Source: VFJJ01 sp031362415 (GTDB lineage: Bacteria > Actinomycetota > Acidimicrobiia > IMCC26256 > VFJJ01). Taken from it: 64,000 nucleotides of DNA. The notes beneath the pieces are model-generated. The model did not search any database and was not told the origin of the DNA. It was given only the letters and a program-made list of their open reading frames with translations. Shown one piece after another: positions 8,381 through 17,093 of the stretch. The DNA is taken from assembly GCA_031362415.1 (NCBI GenBank), contig JANLSK010000006.1, positions 62,001 through 126,000 on the forward strand. Reading direction: 5' to 3'. Position 1 is the stretch's first letter, and every line of letters begins with the position of its first letter. The translations under genes were made by a program, and so were the position numbers.

Positions 8381-10000
8381 CTTGCGAAAATACATCAGAG
8401 CGACGGGTCAACCTCACAGCACGCCGTCGCCGACCTCGCCGAGCTCCCCCAGGGCACGATGCGTACGGTGAAGGCCGGTGGGCAGCGGATCGTCGTGTGT
8501 CACACCGCAACCGGCGTCTACGCGCTCGACAACGCCTGCCCGCATCAGGGCTACGGACTCGTCCAGGGCGATCTGACGGGTGAGACCCTCACCTGCCAGT
8601 GGCACAACTGGAAGTTCCGGGTGAGCGACGGCACGTGCACCTTCGGCGAGGAGAACGTGCGGGCGCATCCGTGCCAGGTGACCGAGGAGGGCACCGTGAT
8701 CGTCACGATCACCGAGCCCAGCCCCGAGCAACGGCGAGCCGAGCTGTGGCCGAGCCTCGGGCGCGCCCTCGCCCGTCACTACACGGGCCAGATCGCTCGC
8801 GACACGGCCCGTCTCCTCAAGGCCGGGGCCACGCCCGCCGAGATCGTGCGGGCCGGCCTCGAGTACGGGCTCCCCCGGGCCGAGTACGGATGGGGCCACG
8901 CCTACGCCGTCGCCGCCGATGCGCTCACGATCGCTGAAGCCCGCTCGGGCGACGATCGGGTGCTCCCCCTGGTGCACGCGCTCGACGGGATCGCCGAGTC
9001 GGAGCTGCGGCGCCCGCTCCGTGTGGGCCCCGAACCTGCCGCCCCGACCGGGGCGCCCGCCGGGACCGCGACCGCGACCGGGGCGCCCGCCGGGGCTGCG
9101 GCCGTCGTCCACGGCGATCCCGCGGCCGTCTTCCGGGCGTTGGTCGAGCACGAGCAGGTCCCCCAGGCCGAAGCGCTCCTCATCGACGCGATTCATCGGG
9201 GGGTCGGCGCGGCCGAGCTTCGGGGCTGGCTGATCGGCGCCGTCAGCGACCACCATCTGGGCTTCGGGCACTGCGCCATCTACCTACAGAAGGCGTACGG
9301 CCTGCTCGAGCGTCTCGGGACCGACAGGGCCACGTTGCGCCTGGTCCTTGCTCCGCTCGTTCCCGACATCGTGCTCGCCACCCGCTACGACACGCTGCCG
9401 TTCATGCGCCCGGCCATGCGCGCCATCGGTTCCGTCGATCTCGAGGCGCTCGCCGCTGCACCCGGCCGTCGCACGACCGGCTGGCGCGACCGCGGGCACC
9501 TGCTCGACGCCATGCTCACCAGGGGCCCGGTCCCCATCACCGCCGCAGTCGAGGCTGTGGGCGCCGGCGGCGGCATCGACGGGCTGCTCGACACGGTGGT
9601 GCTGGCGGCCTCCCACCATCTCCTGCGGTACGACCCGGCCGAGGACTTCGACCACCGCAACGAGTTCGGCTGGCTCGACATCACCCACGCCCTCACCCAC
9701 GCCAACGCCGTGCGCTGGGCCTGGCGGATGGCCCCCGGCCCCGACACGGCCCGGCTGGCGCTGTTCGCGGTGTTCATGGCCCACGATGCCGGACGGGCTG
9801 CGTGGCGGGGCCGAGCGTCCGACCTGACCCCGCAGTGGGAGCCGGCGGTCGGCGATCTCAAGGCTGCGGTGTCCGACCGGCGGGTCGATGACGCCGTGGC
9901 GATGGCCTTGGGGTTGCCCGTCGGTGATGTGGCCGACGCCCTCGAGCGAGCCGCGTTCGACGATCGGGCGGGCTCGTTCATCGTGGCCGCCACCTCGTGA
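8357..10000 (+). CDS. Rieske [2Fe-2S] protein with large uncharacterised helical domain
   Basis: Residues about 20-115 form a Rieske ferredoxin domain: Cys61-x-His63 (ACPHQG) and Cys80-x2-His83 (CQWHNWKF) bind a [2Fe-2S] cluster for electron transfer. The remaining 430 residues are not an oxygenase catalytic domain that I recognise. They are alpha-helical, His-rich (GAVSDHHLGFGHCAIY, FMAHDAGRAAW, LDITHALTHANAVRWAW) and interrupted by a duplicated Gly-Ala-Pro-Ala linker near base 9050. Start is uncertain: GTG 8351, ATG 8357 (with GGAGG close by) or a leaderless ATG 8378. The divergent SufR-type regulator suggests iron or redox control. The next ORF overlaps its stop codon. Confidence 0.85.
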   Translation: MAEYHKNMLAKIHQSDGSTSQHAVADLAELPQGTMRTVKAGGQRIVVCHTATGVYALDNACPHQGYGLVQGDLTGETLTCQWHNWKFRVSDGTCTFGEENVRAHPCQVTEEGTVIVTITEPSPEQRRAELWPSLGRALARHYTGQIARDTARLLKAGATPAEIVRAGLEYGLPRAEYGWGHAYAVAADALTIAEARSGDDRVLPLVHALDGIAESELRRPLRVGPEPAAPTGAPAGTATATGAPAGAAAVVHGDPAAVFRALVEHEQVPQAEALLIDAIHRGVGAAELRGWLIGAVSDHHLGFGHCAIYLQKAYGLLERLGTDRATLRLVLAPLVPDIVLATRYDTLPFMRPAMRAIGSVDLEALAAAPGRRTTGWRDRGHLLDAMLTRGPVPITAAVEAVGAGGGIDGLLDTVVLAASHHLLRYDPAEDFDHRNEFGWLDITHALTHANAVRWAWRMAPGPDTARLALFAVFMAHDAGRAAWRGRASDLTPQWEPAVGDLKAAVSDRRVDDAVAMALGLPVGDVADALERAAFDDRAGSFIVAATS

Positions 10001-10164
10001 AGATGGCGCGCACGGCCGGCGTGGAAGCCGTCGAGACCGGGTCGTCGCTCCCCCTGGCCGCCACGGCCCGCTTCATGGCGTCACCCCGGCTCGAACGGTT
10101 CGTCACCGCCGAGGTCGAGCAGGCCCTCGAGCTCCTGAGGACGGGCGCCCCGCCCAAGCGCTGA
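9997..10164 (+). CDS. Small 55-residue ORF translationally coupled to the Rieske gene
   Basis: GTG at 9997 overlaps the Rieske stop (GTGA), the usual arrangement for translational coupling, and the frame runs 55 codons to TGA 10164. The protein starts MKMARTAGVEAVETGSS and ends in RTGAPPKR; the middle (FMASPRLERFVTAEVEQALELL) would form an amphipathic helix. No known domain. It could be a small partner subunit for the Rieske protein. Conservation of the overlap in relatives would decide whether it is real. Confidence 0.5.
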   Translation: MKMARTAGVEAVETGSSLPLAATARFMASPRLERFVTAEVEQALELLRTGAPPKR

Positions 10165-10251
10165 GCAGTGCCATCCCCGTCTGCGCAGCACGGCTCATGG
10201 GGGCCGAGCGATGTTGCGCAGATTCGTGTGGGGGAACGACGATGGCGAGCC

Positions 10252-11085
10252 ATGATGACGGAACCGAGCGGGGCCCACGTCGTCGCCAACGGGGTCCGGC
10301 TGTGGTTCGACGAGCACGGTGAAAGGCGTCATCCGAGCGTGCTGCTGGTGATGGGCCACGGTTCGCAGGCCGTCGACTGGCCCACGGACATGGTGGACGG
10401 CCTGGTGCGCGCCGGCCGCCATGTGGTGCGCTTCGACAACCGCGATGCTGGGCGCTCCGAGGACTTCGACGGCCGCACCTACTCCGTGCGCGACATGGTC
10501 GACGACGTCAACGCGCTGGTCGACGTGCTGGGGCTGGGCGAGGTCCACATCGTGGGCTGCTCGATGGGCGGTGTGGTGAGCCAGCTGGCGGTGCAGGCCA
10601 ACCCACGACGGTTCACGACCCTCACCGCGATCATGTCGAGCCCGGGCGACCGCGAGCTGCCCGGCGAGCACGAGACCTACGCCCTAGCTCGCGTGCCCGC
10701 ACCGGGACCGTCGGCTGACGCACGGGTCGAGTACGTGATGCGCCTGTGGCGAGCGATGAACGGTGCCGCGCTCCCGTTCGACGAGGGCCACTGGCTGCCG
10801 CTGGCCGAGCTCGTCGTGACCCGAGGATGGAACGTCGGTCGGGTCAAGCGCCAGCTCGTGGCCGCCCTCTCGGTCCCCTACGACGGTACCGCCCACCACC
10901 TCGTCACCATCCCGACGCTCGTCATCCATGGCACCGAGGACACCGTGCTCCCCTACCCCCACGGCGTGGCCCTGGCCCGACGCATCGCCGGGGCCCGGCT
11001 CGTCACGTTGGAACACATGGGCCACCTCCTGCACCCGAGCGTGGTGGAGCCGATCACCCAGGCCGTCGTGGAGCACACGGGCTGA
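10252..11085 (+). CDS. Alpha/beta hydrolase
   Basis: Soluble hydrolase of the alpha/beta fold, 277 residues from ATG 10252 (MMTEPSG; ATG 10255 equally possible). The nucleophile elbow is GCSMGG with Ser104; the acid is Asp in HGTED and the base His in HMGHLL near the C-terminus. HG oxyanion-hole motif (MGHGSQ) lies about residue 35. Family members hydrolyse esters, lactones or C-C bonds; no specific substrate is indicated. The longer frame from 10168 would add a non-homologous Pro/Ser-rich stretch. Neighbour genes do not form an obvious pathway with it. Confidence 0.88.
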   Translation: MMTEPSGAHVVANGVRLWFDEHGERRHPSVLLVMGHGSQAVDWPTDMVDGLVRAGRHVVRFDNRDAGRSEDFDGRTYSVRDMVDDVNALVDVLGLGEVHIVGCSMGGVVSQLAVQANPRRFTTLTAIMSSPGDRELPGEHETYALARVPAPGPSADARVEYVMRLWRAMNGAALPFDEGHWLPLAELVVTRGWNVGRVKRQLVAALSVPYDGTAHHLVTIPTLVIHGTEDTVLPYPHGVALARRIAGARLVTLEHMGHLLHPSVVEPITQAVVEHTG

Positions 11086-11106
11086 CCATGCGTGCCTCCA
11101 CCGGGC

Positions 11107-12042
11107 TTAGACAGGCTCGGAGACGGGGACGGCCGCGACGACATCAGCTGGGCGGGTACGACTGCGCACGGCCCCGACGGCATCGCTCGCCAGCACGATC
11201 AACGCCAGCCACACCAACACAAAACCGGCGATGCGCTCAGGCGGCAGCGACTCCCCGAACACCAGGATGCCGCACAGGAGCTGACCCGTCGGCGTGAGGT
11301 ACTGGAGCAAACCCAGCATCGACAACGGGATGCGCCGGGCTGCGGTGGCGAACAACAGCAAGGGAACGGCGGTCACGACGCCCAGCGCCACCAGACCGAT
11401 GTCGCGCACGACCGAGCCGTTCAGGAACGCGGCGTCACCCCGGACCTCGGCCATCGTCAACCACACCAAGGCGATGGGGAGCAGAACGGCCGTCTCCACC
11501 GCGAGCGAAGGCGTCGGCCCGATGGTGATGGCCTTTTTCTGGAAGCCGTAGCCGGCGAAGCTGGCCGCCAGAACGAGGGCGATCCACGGGGGACGGCCGT
11601 AGCCCACGGTCAGCACCACGACCGCCGCCGCCCCCAGCCCCAACGCGACCATCTGGGTCCGCCGGAGCCGCTCGCCGAGCACCACGATGCCGAGCGCCAC
11701 GGTGAGCAACGGGTTGATGTAGTACCCCAGCGCGGCATCGACCACGTGATCGGCGTTCACGGCCCAGATGTACACGAGCCAGTTCGTGGCCACCAGGAGG
11801 CTGGCACTCACCAGGCGCGCCAGCTCACCCGGCCGACTCAGCAGCGGTCGCACCCACCCCTTCGGGCCCCGCCAGACCAGCAGCACCAGCACCACCACGA
11901 ACGACCAGAGGATCCTGTGCACGAAGACCTCGAAGGCCCCGACCGAGTCGAACTGGCGGAACACAAGCGGGAATGCACCCCACAGCGTGTACGCACCGAC
12001 GCCGGCGATGACCCCCGACCGCTGCGTCCGCTGCGTGGTCAT
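11107..12042 (-). CDS. rarD: EamA/RarD family permease
   Basis: Inner-membrane protein of the drug/metabolite transporter superfamily, about 311 residues with ten hydrophobic segments. The sequence GVIAGVGAYTLWGAFPLVFR at the N-terminus and the LGYYINPLLTVALGIVVLGE segment are typical of RarD. Function of RarD is not firmly established (historically linked to chloramphenicol sensitivity). ATG 12042 is chosen; GTG 12066 is also in frame. A much longer frame continues upstream to 12915 but is antisense to the molybdopterin gene and is not real. Confidence 0.9.
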   Translation of the reverse strand: MTTQRTQRSGVIAGVGAYTLWGAFPLVFRQFDSVGAFEVFVHRILWSFVVVLVLLVWRGPKGWVRPLLSRPGELARLVSASLLVATNWLVYIWAVNADHVVDAALGYYINPLLTVALGIVVLGERLRRTQMVALGLGAAAVVVLTVGYGRPPWIALVLAASFAGYGFQKKAITIGPTPSLAVETAVLLPIALVWLTMAEVRGDAAFLNGSVVRDIGLVALGVVTAVPLLLFATAARRIPLSMLGLLQYLTPTGQLLCGILVFGESLPPERIAGFVLVWLALIVLASDAVGAVRSRTRPADVVAAVPVSEPV

Positions 12043-12148
12043 CTCGTCGGGACGGGCGGTGGTCACCTGAACCACGCTACCGGGTGCCGGTCCCGGGCCC
12101 TCTGGGATTCCCGGCGCTCTCTTGCTGCCCAGCCGTAGCCTGGAGGCC

Positions 12149-14320
12149 ATGACCCAGCGCGATGTCGTCAGCTTCTGCCGGATCTGCATTGCGATGTGCG
12201 GCATCGTGGTCACGGTCGAGGACGAGCCTCCCGTCGATGGCCACGGCAGCGACGGCACCCGGGTGCTCCAGGTGCGGGGCGATCCCAACCATCCGCTCTC
12301 GCGCGGGTACACCTGCCCCAAGGGCCGGGCCCTGCCCCAGTACCACCACCATCCGCACCGGCTGCACCATCCCCGGATGCACGACACGAACTGCACCGGC
12401 GCCGACGTCGACGTCGCCACCTCCTGGGACGGGGTGCTCGGCGACCTGGCCAACCGGGTCCGTTCCACCGTCGAACGCAACGGCGCGTCGACCGTCGCCA
12501 TGTACCTGGCCAGCGGCTCGTCGTTCGACACCAACGGCCGCCGGGCTGCCGAGCGCTTCCTGAAGGTGCTGGGGAGCCCCCAGAAGTACACGGCCACCAC
12601 GCTCGACACGCCGAGCAAGCCCCTCGTGGCCGAGCTCGTCGGAGGCTGGTCGGGCCTCACGCCGATGCTCGATCCCGACCGGTGCGGGCTGGTCCTGCTG
12701 TTCGGCACCAACCCCGTCGTCTCGCACGGCCACAGCAGTGGCCTCCCCGACCCGATCGTGCGCCTGCGCGAGGTCCACGCCCGGGGCGGAGAGGTCTGGG
12801 TGGCCGACCCGCGCCGCACCGAGACCGCTGCGCTGGCCTCCCGACACCTGTCGCTCAGGGCCGGCACCGATTGGCTCGTGCTGGGATACCTCGTGCGGGA
12901 GCTGCTCACCGGCACCGGCCCGGGGCTCGACCACGCCTACGTCGAAGCCCACACCGATCCCGCCGACCTCGCCGCGGTCACCGAAGCGTTGGCGCCGTTG
13001 ACGATCGAACTGGTGACCGAGCACACCGGCCTCGCTGGCGCCGATCTCACCGAGCTGCTCGCTGCGGTGCGCCGGCACAGAAAGGTGAGCGCCCTCACCG
13101 GCACCGGCGTGTCGATGAGCCGTACCGCCAACGTGGCCGAGTGGCTGCTGTGGCTGCTGCACATCGTGACCGGGTCGTACGACACGCCCGGCGGGATGTG
13201 GTTCAACCCGGGCTTCTTCTTCCAGATGGACCGGCGCCGGATGACCCCGTCCGACGGCGTTCCCGGCCCGGGCCCGGCCTCGCGCCCCGAGCTCCCACGC
13301 CGCTTCGACGAGTACCCGTGCGCCGGCCTGGTCTCGGAGATCGAGGCCGGCAACGTCACGGCGCTGTTCGTGGTCGGCGGTAACCCGCTCATGGTGTTCC
13401 CCGAGCCCGAGCGCCTCAGGGCGGCCTTCGAGCGCCTCGACGTGCTCGCCGTCGTCGACGTCGTCGAGACCGAGACCGTGGCCGTCGCCACCCACGTGCT
13501 GCCCGCCGCCGATCAGCTGGAACGGGCCGATCTCCCCTGGGCGCTCGACGCCTACCAGCCGGCCGTCATCGCCCAGTACACGCCGGCGGTGGTGTCGCCG
13601 CCCGCCTCCGAGCACCGGGCCGTGTGGTGGATGTTCGCCGATCTCGCCCGCCGCATGGGGATGCCCTCGATCCTGCCCGGCGGTCTCGATCCCGACGCCG
13701 CCACCGACGACGATCTCCTCGCCCTCCTCGCAGCCAACGGCCGGCTGCCGCTCGACGAGCTCCGGGCCGCCCCGAGCGCCGTCGTCGTCGAGCGCGCCGT
13801 TCACGGATGGGTGCTCGACGGCGTTCTGCCCGACGGACGGTTCCGCGTCGCACCCGAGCCGCTTCTGGGTCAGCTACGCGAAGCCTTCGAGGCCTTGGCG
13901 TCGATCGTCGAAGCCAGTCCGTCGGCATCCTCGACCGCGACAACGGCGACACCAGTGGCACCCGGAACACCTGACACGCCGGTGACGCTGCAGCTCATCC
14001 CCCGGCGGATCGTCCGCACCATGAACTCCCAGATGCGCGACGTCTCGGCGCGCGGCGACAACGGTGGGGTCCGGCTCCATCCCCTCGACGCGGCCGAGCG
14101 CGGCATCGGCACCGGCGATCAGGTCCGGCTCACCAACGCGTCCGGCACGGGCTGCGGGACGGCCGTCATCGACGAGCACGTGAGCCGGGGGGTGATCTCG
14201 GTCACCCACGGCTGGGCCAGCCCCAACGCCGGCTCGCTCGCCAGCTCCGACCGCGACGTCGACCCCCTCACGGGCATGGTCGTGCTGAGCGGAATCCCCG
14301 TCACCGTCAGCCGGGCGTGA
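12149..14320 (+). CDS. Molybdopterin-dependent oxidoreductase, catalytic subunit
   Basis: 723-residue member of the DMSO-reductase superfamily. The N-terminal 4Fe-4S ligands are Cys10, Cys13, Cys17 and Cys55 (FCRICIAMC ... GYTCPKG), followed by the Mo-bis(MGD) domains and, from about residue 610, the C-terminal molydopterin dinucleotide-binding barrel. There is no Tat signal, so it is cytoplasmic. No iron-sulfur or membrane subunit and no chaperone gene is adjacent; it stands alone, divergent from rarD. This resembles the assimilatory/anaerobic-dehydrogenase-like group common in Actinobacteria, whose substrates are mostly unknown. TGGAGG sits immediately before ATG 12149. Confidence 0.92.
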   Translation: MTQRDVVSFCRICIAMCGIVVTVEDEPPVDGHGSDGTRVLQVRGDPNHPLSRGYTCPKGRALPQYHHHPHRLHHPRMHDTNCTGADVDVATSWDGVLGDLANRVRSTVERNGASTVAMYLASGSSFDTNGRRAAERFLKVLGSPQKYTATTLDTPSKPLVAELVGGWSGLTPMLDPDRCGLVLLFGTNPVVSHGHSSGLPDPIVRLREVHARGGEVWVADPRRTETAALASRHLSLRAGTDWLVLGYLVRELLTGTGPGLDHAYVEAHTDPADLAAVTEALAPLTIELVTEHTGLAGADLTELLAAVRRHRKVSALTGTGVSMSRTANVAEWLLWLLHIVTGSYDTPGGMWFNPGFFFQMDRRRMTPSDGVPGPGPASRPELPRRFDEYPCAGLVSEIEAGNVTALFVVGGNPLMVFPEPERLRAAFERLDVLAVVDVVETETVAVATHVLPAADQLERADLPWALDAYQPAVIAQYTPAVVSPPASEHRAVWWMFADLARRMGMPSILPGGLDPDAATDDDLLALLAANGRLPLDELRAAPSAVVVERAVHGWVLDGVLPDGRFRVAPEPLLGQLREAFEALASIVEASPSASSTATTATPVAPGTPDTPVTLQLIPRRIVRTMNSQMRDVSARGDNGGVRLHPLDAAERGIGTGDQVRLTNASGTGCGTAVIDEHVSRGVISVTHGWASPNAGSLASSDRDVDPLTGMVVLSGIPVTVSRA

Positions 14321-14344
14321 GGCCGGGCGCAGAGGCAGTCGGGC

Positions 14345-14758
14345 TCACGGCGTCTGGCCTCGAAACCGCGCAACCATCGGGTGCCTATCGACGACGTGGG
14401 CGAACCGGCAGACCTGGCCCGCATCGTCGAACGTCCACAGGTGGATCTCGATGTCGTCGTCGACGATCCCCGTGCCCATGACCTCGACGCTGATCTTGAG
14501 CACCACACCCACCAGATTGGCCCCGACGAGAAAGTTGGTCGGCTCCATCGAGTGGATGACCAGGCCCGCAGCGAGCGCGCCGAAGAACTCGCTCACGCCG
14601 TTGCGGCCCGTTCGGGGCTCGTACCACGGCAGGCCCCAGCTCGGGGTGTCGTGGTCCCAGATCACGTCCTCGGCCAACGCCCCGAGGACCCCGGGGACGT
14701 CACCACGCCCGAACGCCTCGTAGATCCCCTGTACCGTCTCCACGTTGGCTTCACTCAT
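14345..14758 (-). CDS. SnoaL-like / NTF2-fold protein
   Basis: 137 residues from ATG 14758 (MSEANVETVQGIYEAFGRGD), with GGGGGTGA upstream. The helix-then-curved-sheet pattern with AEDVIWD and GRNGVSEFF is that of SnoaL/ketosteroid-isomerase-like proteins (NTF2 fold), which act as isomerases, hydrolases or cyclases, or simply bind small molecules. The conserved Trp-Asp and Glu-His pocket residues are present (IWDHD, HLWTFDD). No partner gene is evident; convergent with the molybdopterin gene. Confidence 0.82.
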   Translation of the reverse strand: MSEANVETVQGIYEAFGRGDVPGVLGALAEDVIWDHDTPSWGLPWYEPRTGRNGVSEFFGALAAGLVIHSMEPTNFLVGANLVGVVLKISVEVMGTGIVDDDIEIHLWTFDDAGQVCRFAHVVDRHPMVARFRGQTP

Positions 14759-14890
14759 CGTCACCCCCGGGTCCACCACGATCACGTGTCCCAACGATAC
14801 GCATCGATGACGCCGAGACACGTCCCTGTCGCGAAGTGTTCGCCCTGCCGGGATTTGTGGATCACACCCGTCAGCGAGCTTCGTGGCCGA

Positions 14891-16096
14891 TCACTTCCGG
14901 GGTAGGCCCAGCACCCGTTCGGCGATGATGTTGCGCTGAATCTCGCTGGTGCCGCCGGGGACCGTCAACGCGAACGTCTGCAGGTACTGGGCCAGCCAGC
15001 TCGGACCCGCGCTGATGCCGGGGCCGAGATCGGGCGATCCGCTGATGTCGGCGTGAAGTCCGGCCGGGCCGAGCAGCTCGGCGCCGGCCAGCATGAGCCG
15101 CTGGATGAGCTCGCTCGAGTACAGCTTCATGAGCGACTGCTGCGGTGCCGACCGTCCCCGCTCCTCGGCGTTGAAGCCCCGGTACCCGAGGAGCTCACCG
15201 GCACGGGCGTCGATGTACAGCCCGGCCACGACATCACGCACCCGCTCGTCGCAGCGACCCAGAGCCGACGCCGCTCCGGTATCGCGGGCCAAGGCGATCA
15301 GGGCGTCGGCCGCACGTTTGCCCGTCTGCACCTGGTCGATCCACAACGTTGCCCGCTCCTCGGCGAGGGACGCCTGGGTGAGCGCCCATCCCCCGTGCAG
15401 CGAACCAACCAGATTCTCGCGGGGAACGTCGACGTCGGTGAGGAACACCTCGCACAGGTCGGGATGACCGTGGAGATCGTTGATCGGGCGCACGTCGACC
15501 CCCGGCAGCGTGAGGTCGAGGAGGAGGCAGCTGATCCCCTTGTGCTTGAAGGCGTCGGGATCGGTACGGCAAAACAGCAGGCACCAGTCGGCGTCGAGCG
15601 CGCCGCTCGTCCAGATCTTCTGGCCGTTCACCACGAAGCGGTCGCCGTCGAGGACGGCCCGGGTGCGCAGACCACCGAGGTCGCTGCCGGCGCTGGGCTC
15701 GCTCATGCCGAGGCACCACGAGATCTCAGCGCGCATGGTGGGCATGAGGAAGCGGTCGCGCTGCTCGTCGGTTGCGTAGCCGACGAGCAGCGGAGCGACG
15801 ACGGGGATGGCGCACCAATTCGTGGACCGGGGCAGGCTGCGGGCGGCGAGCTCCTCGAAGTACACGAGCTGCTGACGCACGGTGGCGTTGCGGCCGCCGA
15901 GCTCGGGCGGCCATCCGGGTACGAGCCAGCCGTCGTCGAAGAGGTGGTTGACCCAGCGTCGGCCCCACGATGTGTAGTAGCCCGATGACCGCGGAGGGTC
16001 GATCGCCATCTCGGCGGGAGTCGGGGCGTTGGCGTCGAGCCAGGCAACCCACTCGGCCCGGAATTGCTCGTCGGCTGCGGTGTGCTGGAGCCTCAT
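14891..16096 (-). CDS. Acyl-CoA dehydrogenase
   Basis: 401-residue flavoprotein catalysing alpha,beta-dehydrogenation of an acyl-CoA. The FAD/substrate signature MSEPSAGSDLGGLRTRA and the NGQKIWTSGALDADW segment lie near residues 130-170; the C-terminus has the FAD-contacting PGGTSEIQRNIIAERVLGLP. The family resembles steroid/long-chain FadE-type enzymes of Actinobacteria. It is divergent from an enoyl-CoA hydratase across an 82-base gap, so the two beta-oxidation steps may share regulation. Confidence 0.95.
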   Translation of the reverse strand: MRLQHTAADEQFRAEWVAWLDANAPTPAEMAIDPPRSSGYYTSWGRRWVNHLFDDGWLVPGWPPELGGRNATVRQQLVYFEELAARSLPRSTNWCAIPVVAPLLVGYATDEQRDRFLMPTMRAEISWCLGMSEPSAGSDLGGLRTRAVLDGDRFVVNGQKIWTSGALDADWCLLFCRTDPDAFKHKGISCLLLDLTLPGVDVRPINDLHGHPDLCEVFLTDVDVPRENLVGSLHGGWALTQASLAEERATLWIDQVQTGKRAADALIALARDTGAASALGRCDERVRDVVAGLYIDARAGELLGYRGFNAEERGRSAPQQSLMKLYSSELIQRLMLAGAELLGPAGLHADISGSPDLGPGISAGPSWLAQYLQTFALTVPGGTSEIQRNIIAERVLGLPRK

Positions 16097-16178
16097 CGCT
16101 CCGGGACGCTAGACCGGGCGGAGACGTGCTGCACCGCTGTGGACACCCGGGACTGATCGAGCACAGGAGAGCACCGCC

Positions 16179-17006
16179 ATGGGCGACTTCGAGACCATCA
16201 CCTACGAGGAGCGGAACCGGGTCGCCTGGGTGACCCTGAATCGGCCCGAGGTGCTCAACGCCTTCAACCAGCAGATGCTGGAGGAGATCCACTCGGTGTG
16301 GCGCGCGTGCCGGTCCAACCCCGATGTGCGGGTCATCGTCCTCACCGGCTCGGGCGAGAAGGCTTTCTGCACCGGCGTCGACCGGCTCGCAACCTCGGTG
16401 GGCGTTGGCCCCGGGGCCCAGCGGGCCATGAACATCGGCAAGGTCGGCGACACCGCGCTGCACTTCAACGATCCCGGCGACTGGCTGAGCCCCAAGGCCG
16501 CCGATCTGTGGAAGCCGGTGATCGCCGCCGTGAACGGGATGGCCTGCGGTGGCGCGTTCTACATGCTCGGCGACGTCGACATCATCATCGCCGCCGAGCA
16601 CGCGACGTTCTTCGACCCGCACACCACGTACGGGATGGCCGCGGTGTTCGAGCCCATCCACATGCTCCAGCGCATGCCGCTGGGCGAGATCATGCGCGTC
16701 TCGCTGCTCGGGGCCTACGAGCGGATGTCGTCCCGGCGGGCCCACGAGATCGGCCTCGTCCAGGAGGTCGTGCCCATCGAGAAGCTGGCCGAGACCGCAG
16801 CCTGGGTGGCCGAGTCGATCGCGTCACAGCCCGCGACCGCCGTCCAGACGACGGTTCGGGCCATCTGGTACGCCAAGCGCATGGGCGAGCGTCACGCCCT
16901 CGATGTCGGCCGCACGCTGATCAACACCGGCTCCCGGCCCGAGGATCTGGCCGAGGGCCAGAAGGCGTTCACGTCCGGTCAGCGGGTGGAGTGGCGACTG
17001 CGCTAG
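16179..17006 (+). CDS. Enoyl-CoA hydratase/isomerase family protein
   Basis: 275 residues of crotonase fold, probably hydrating a trans-2-enoyl-CoA. The N-terminus VAWVTLNRPEVLNAFNQQM and the oxyanion-hole segments GSGEKAFCTGVDRL and AAVNGMACGGAFYMLGDVDI are clear. The usual catalytic Glu in the second site is replaced around 'FFDPHTTYGMAAVFEP', so an isomerase or hydrolase role is also possible. ATG 16179 has AGGAGAG upstream. It is followed 87 bases later by the thiolase in the same direction. Confidence 0.93.
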   Translation: MGDFETITYEERNRVAWVTLNRPEVLNAFNQQMLEEIHSVWRACRSNPDVRVIVLTGSGEKAFCTGVDRLATSVGVGPGAQRAMNIGKVGDTALHFNDPGDWLSPKAADLWKPVIAAVNGMACGGAFYMLGDVDIIIAAEHATFFDPHTTYGMAAVFEPIHMLQRMPLGEIMRVSLLGAYERMSSRRAHEIGLVQEVVPIEKLAETAAWVAESIASQPATAVQTTVRAIWYAKRMGERHALDVGRTLINTGSRPEDLAEGQKAFTSGQRVEWRLR

Positions 17007-17093
17007 AACGCACGACACGATCTGACGGGGCCGTCGACCGTCAGTTCGTCACCGAGAGCGCCGTCGTCGCCGCCGCACGACCTTGGAGTCCCC

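Noticed and set aside
12077..13804. Long minus-strand frame inside the molybdopterin gene
   Set aside because: His/Arg/Gly-rich composition of a high-GC shadow frame; the plus-strand protein is clearly the real gene.
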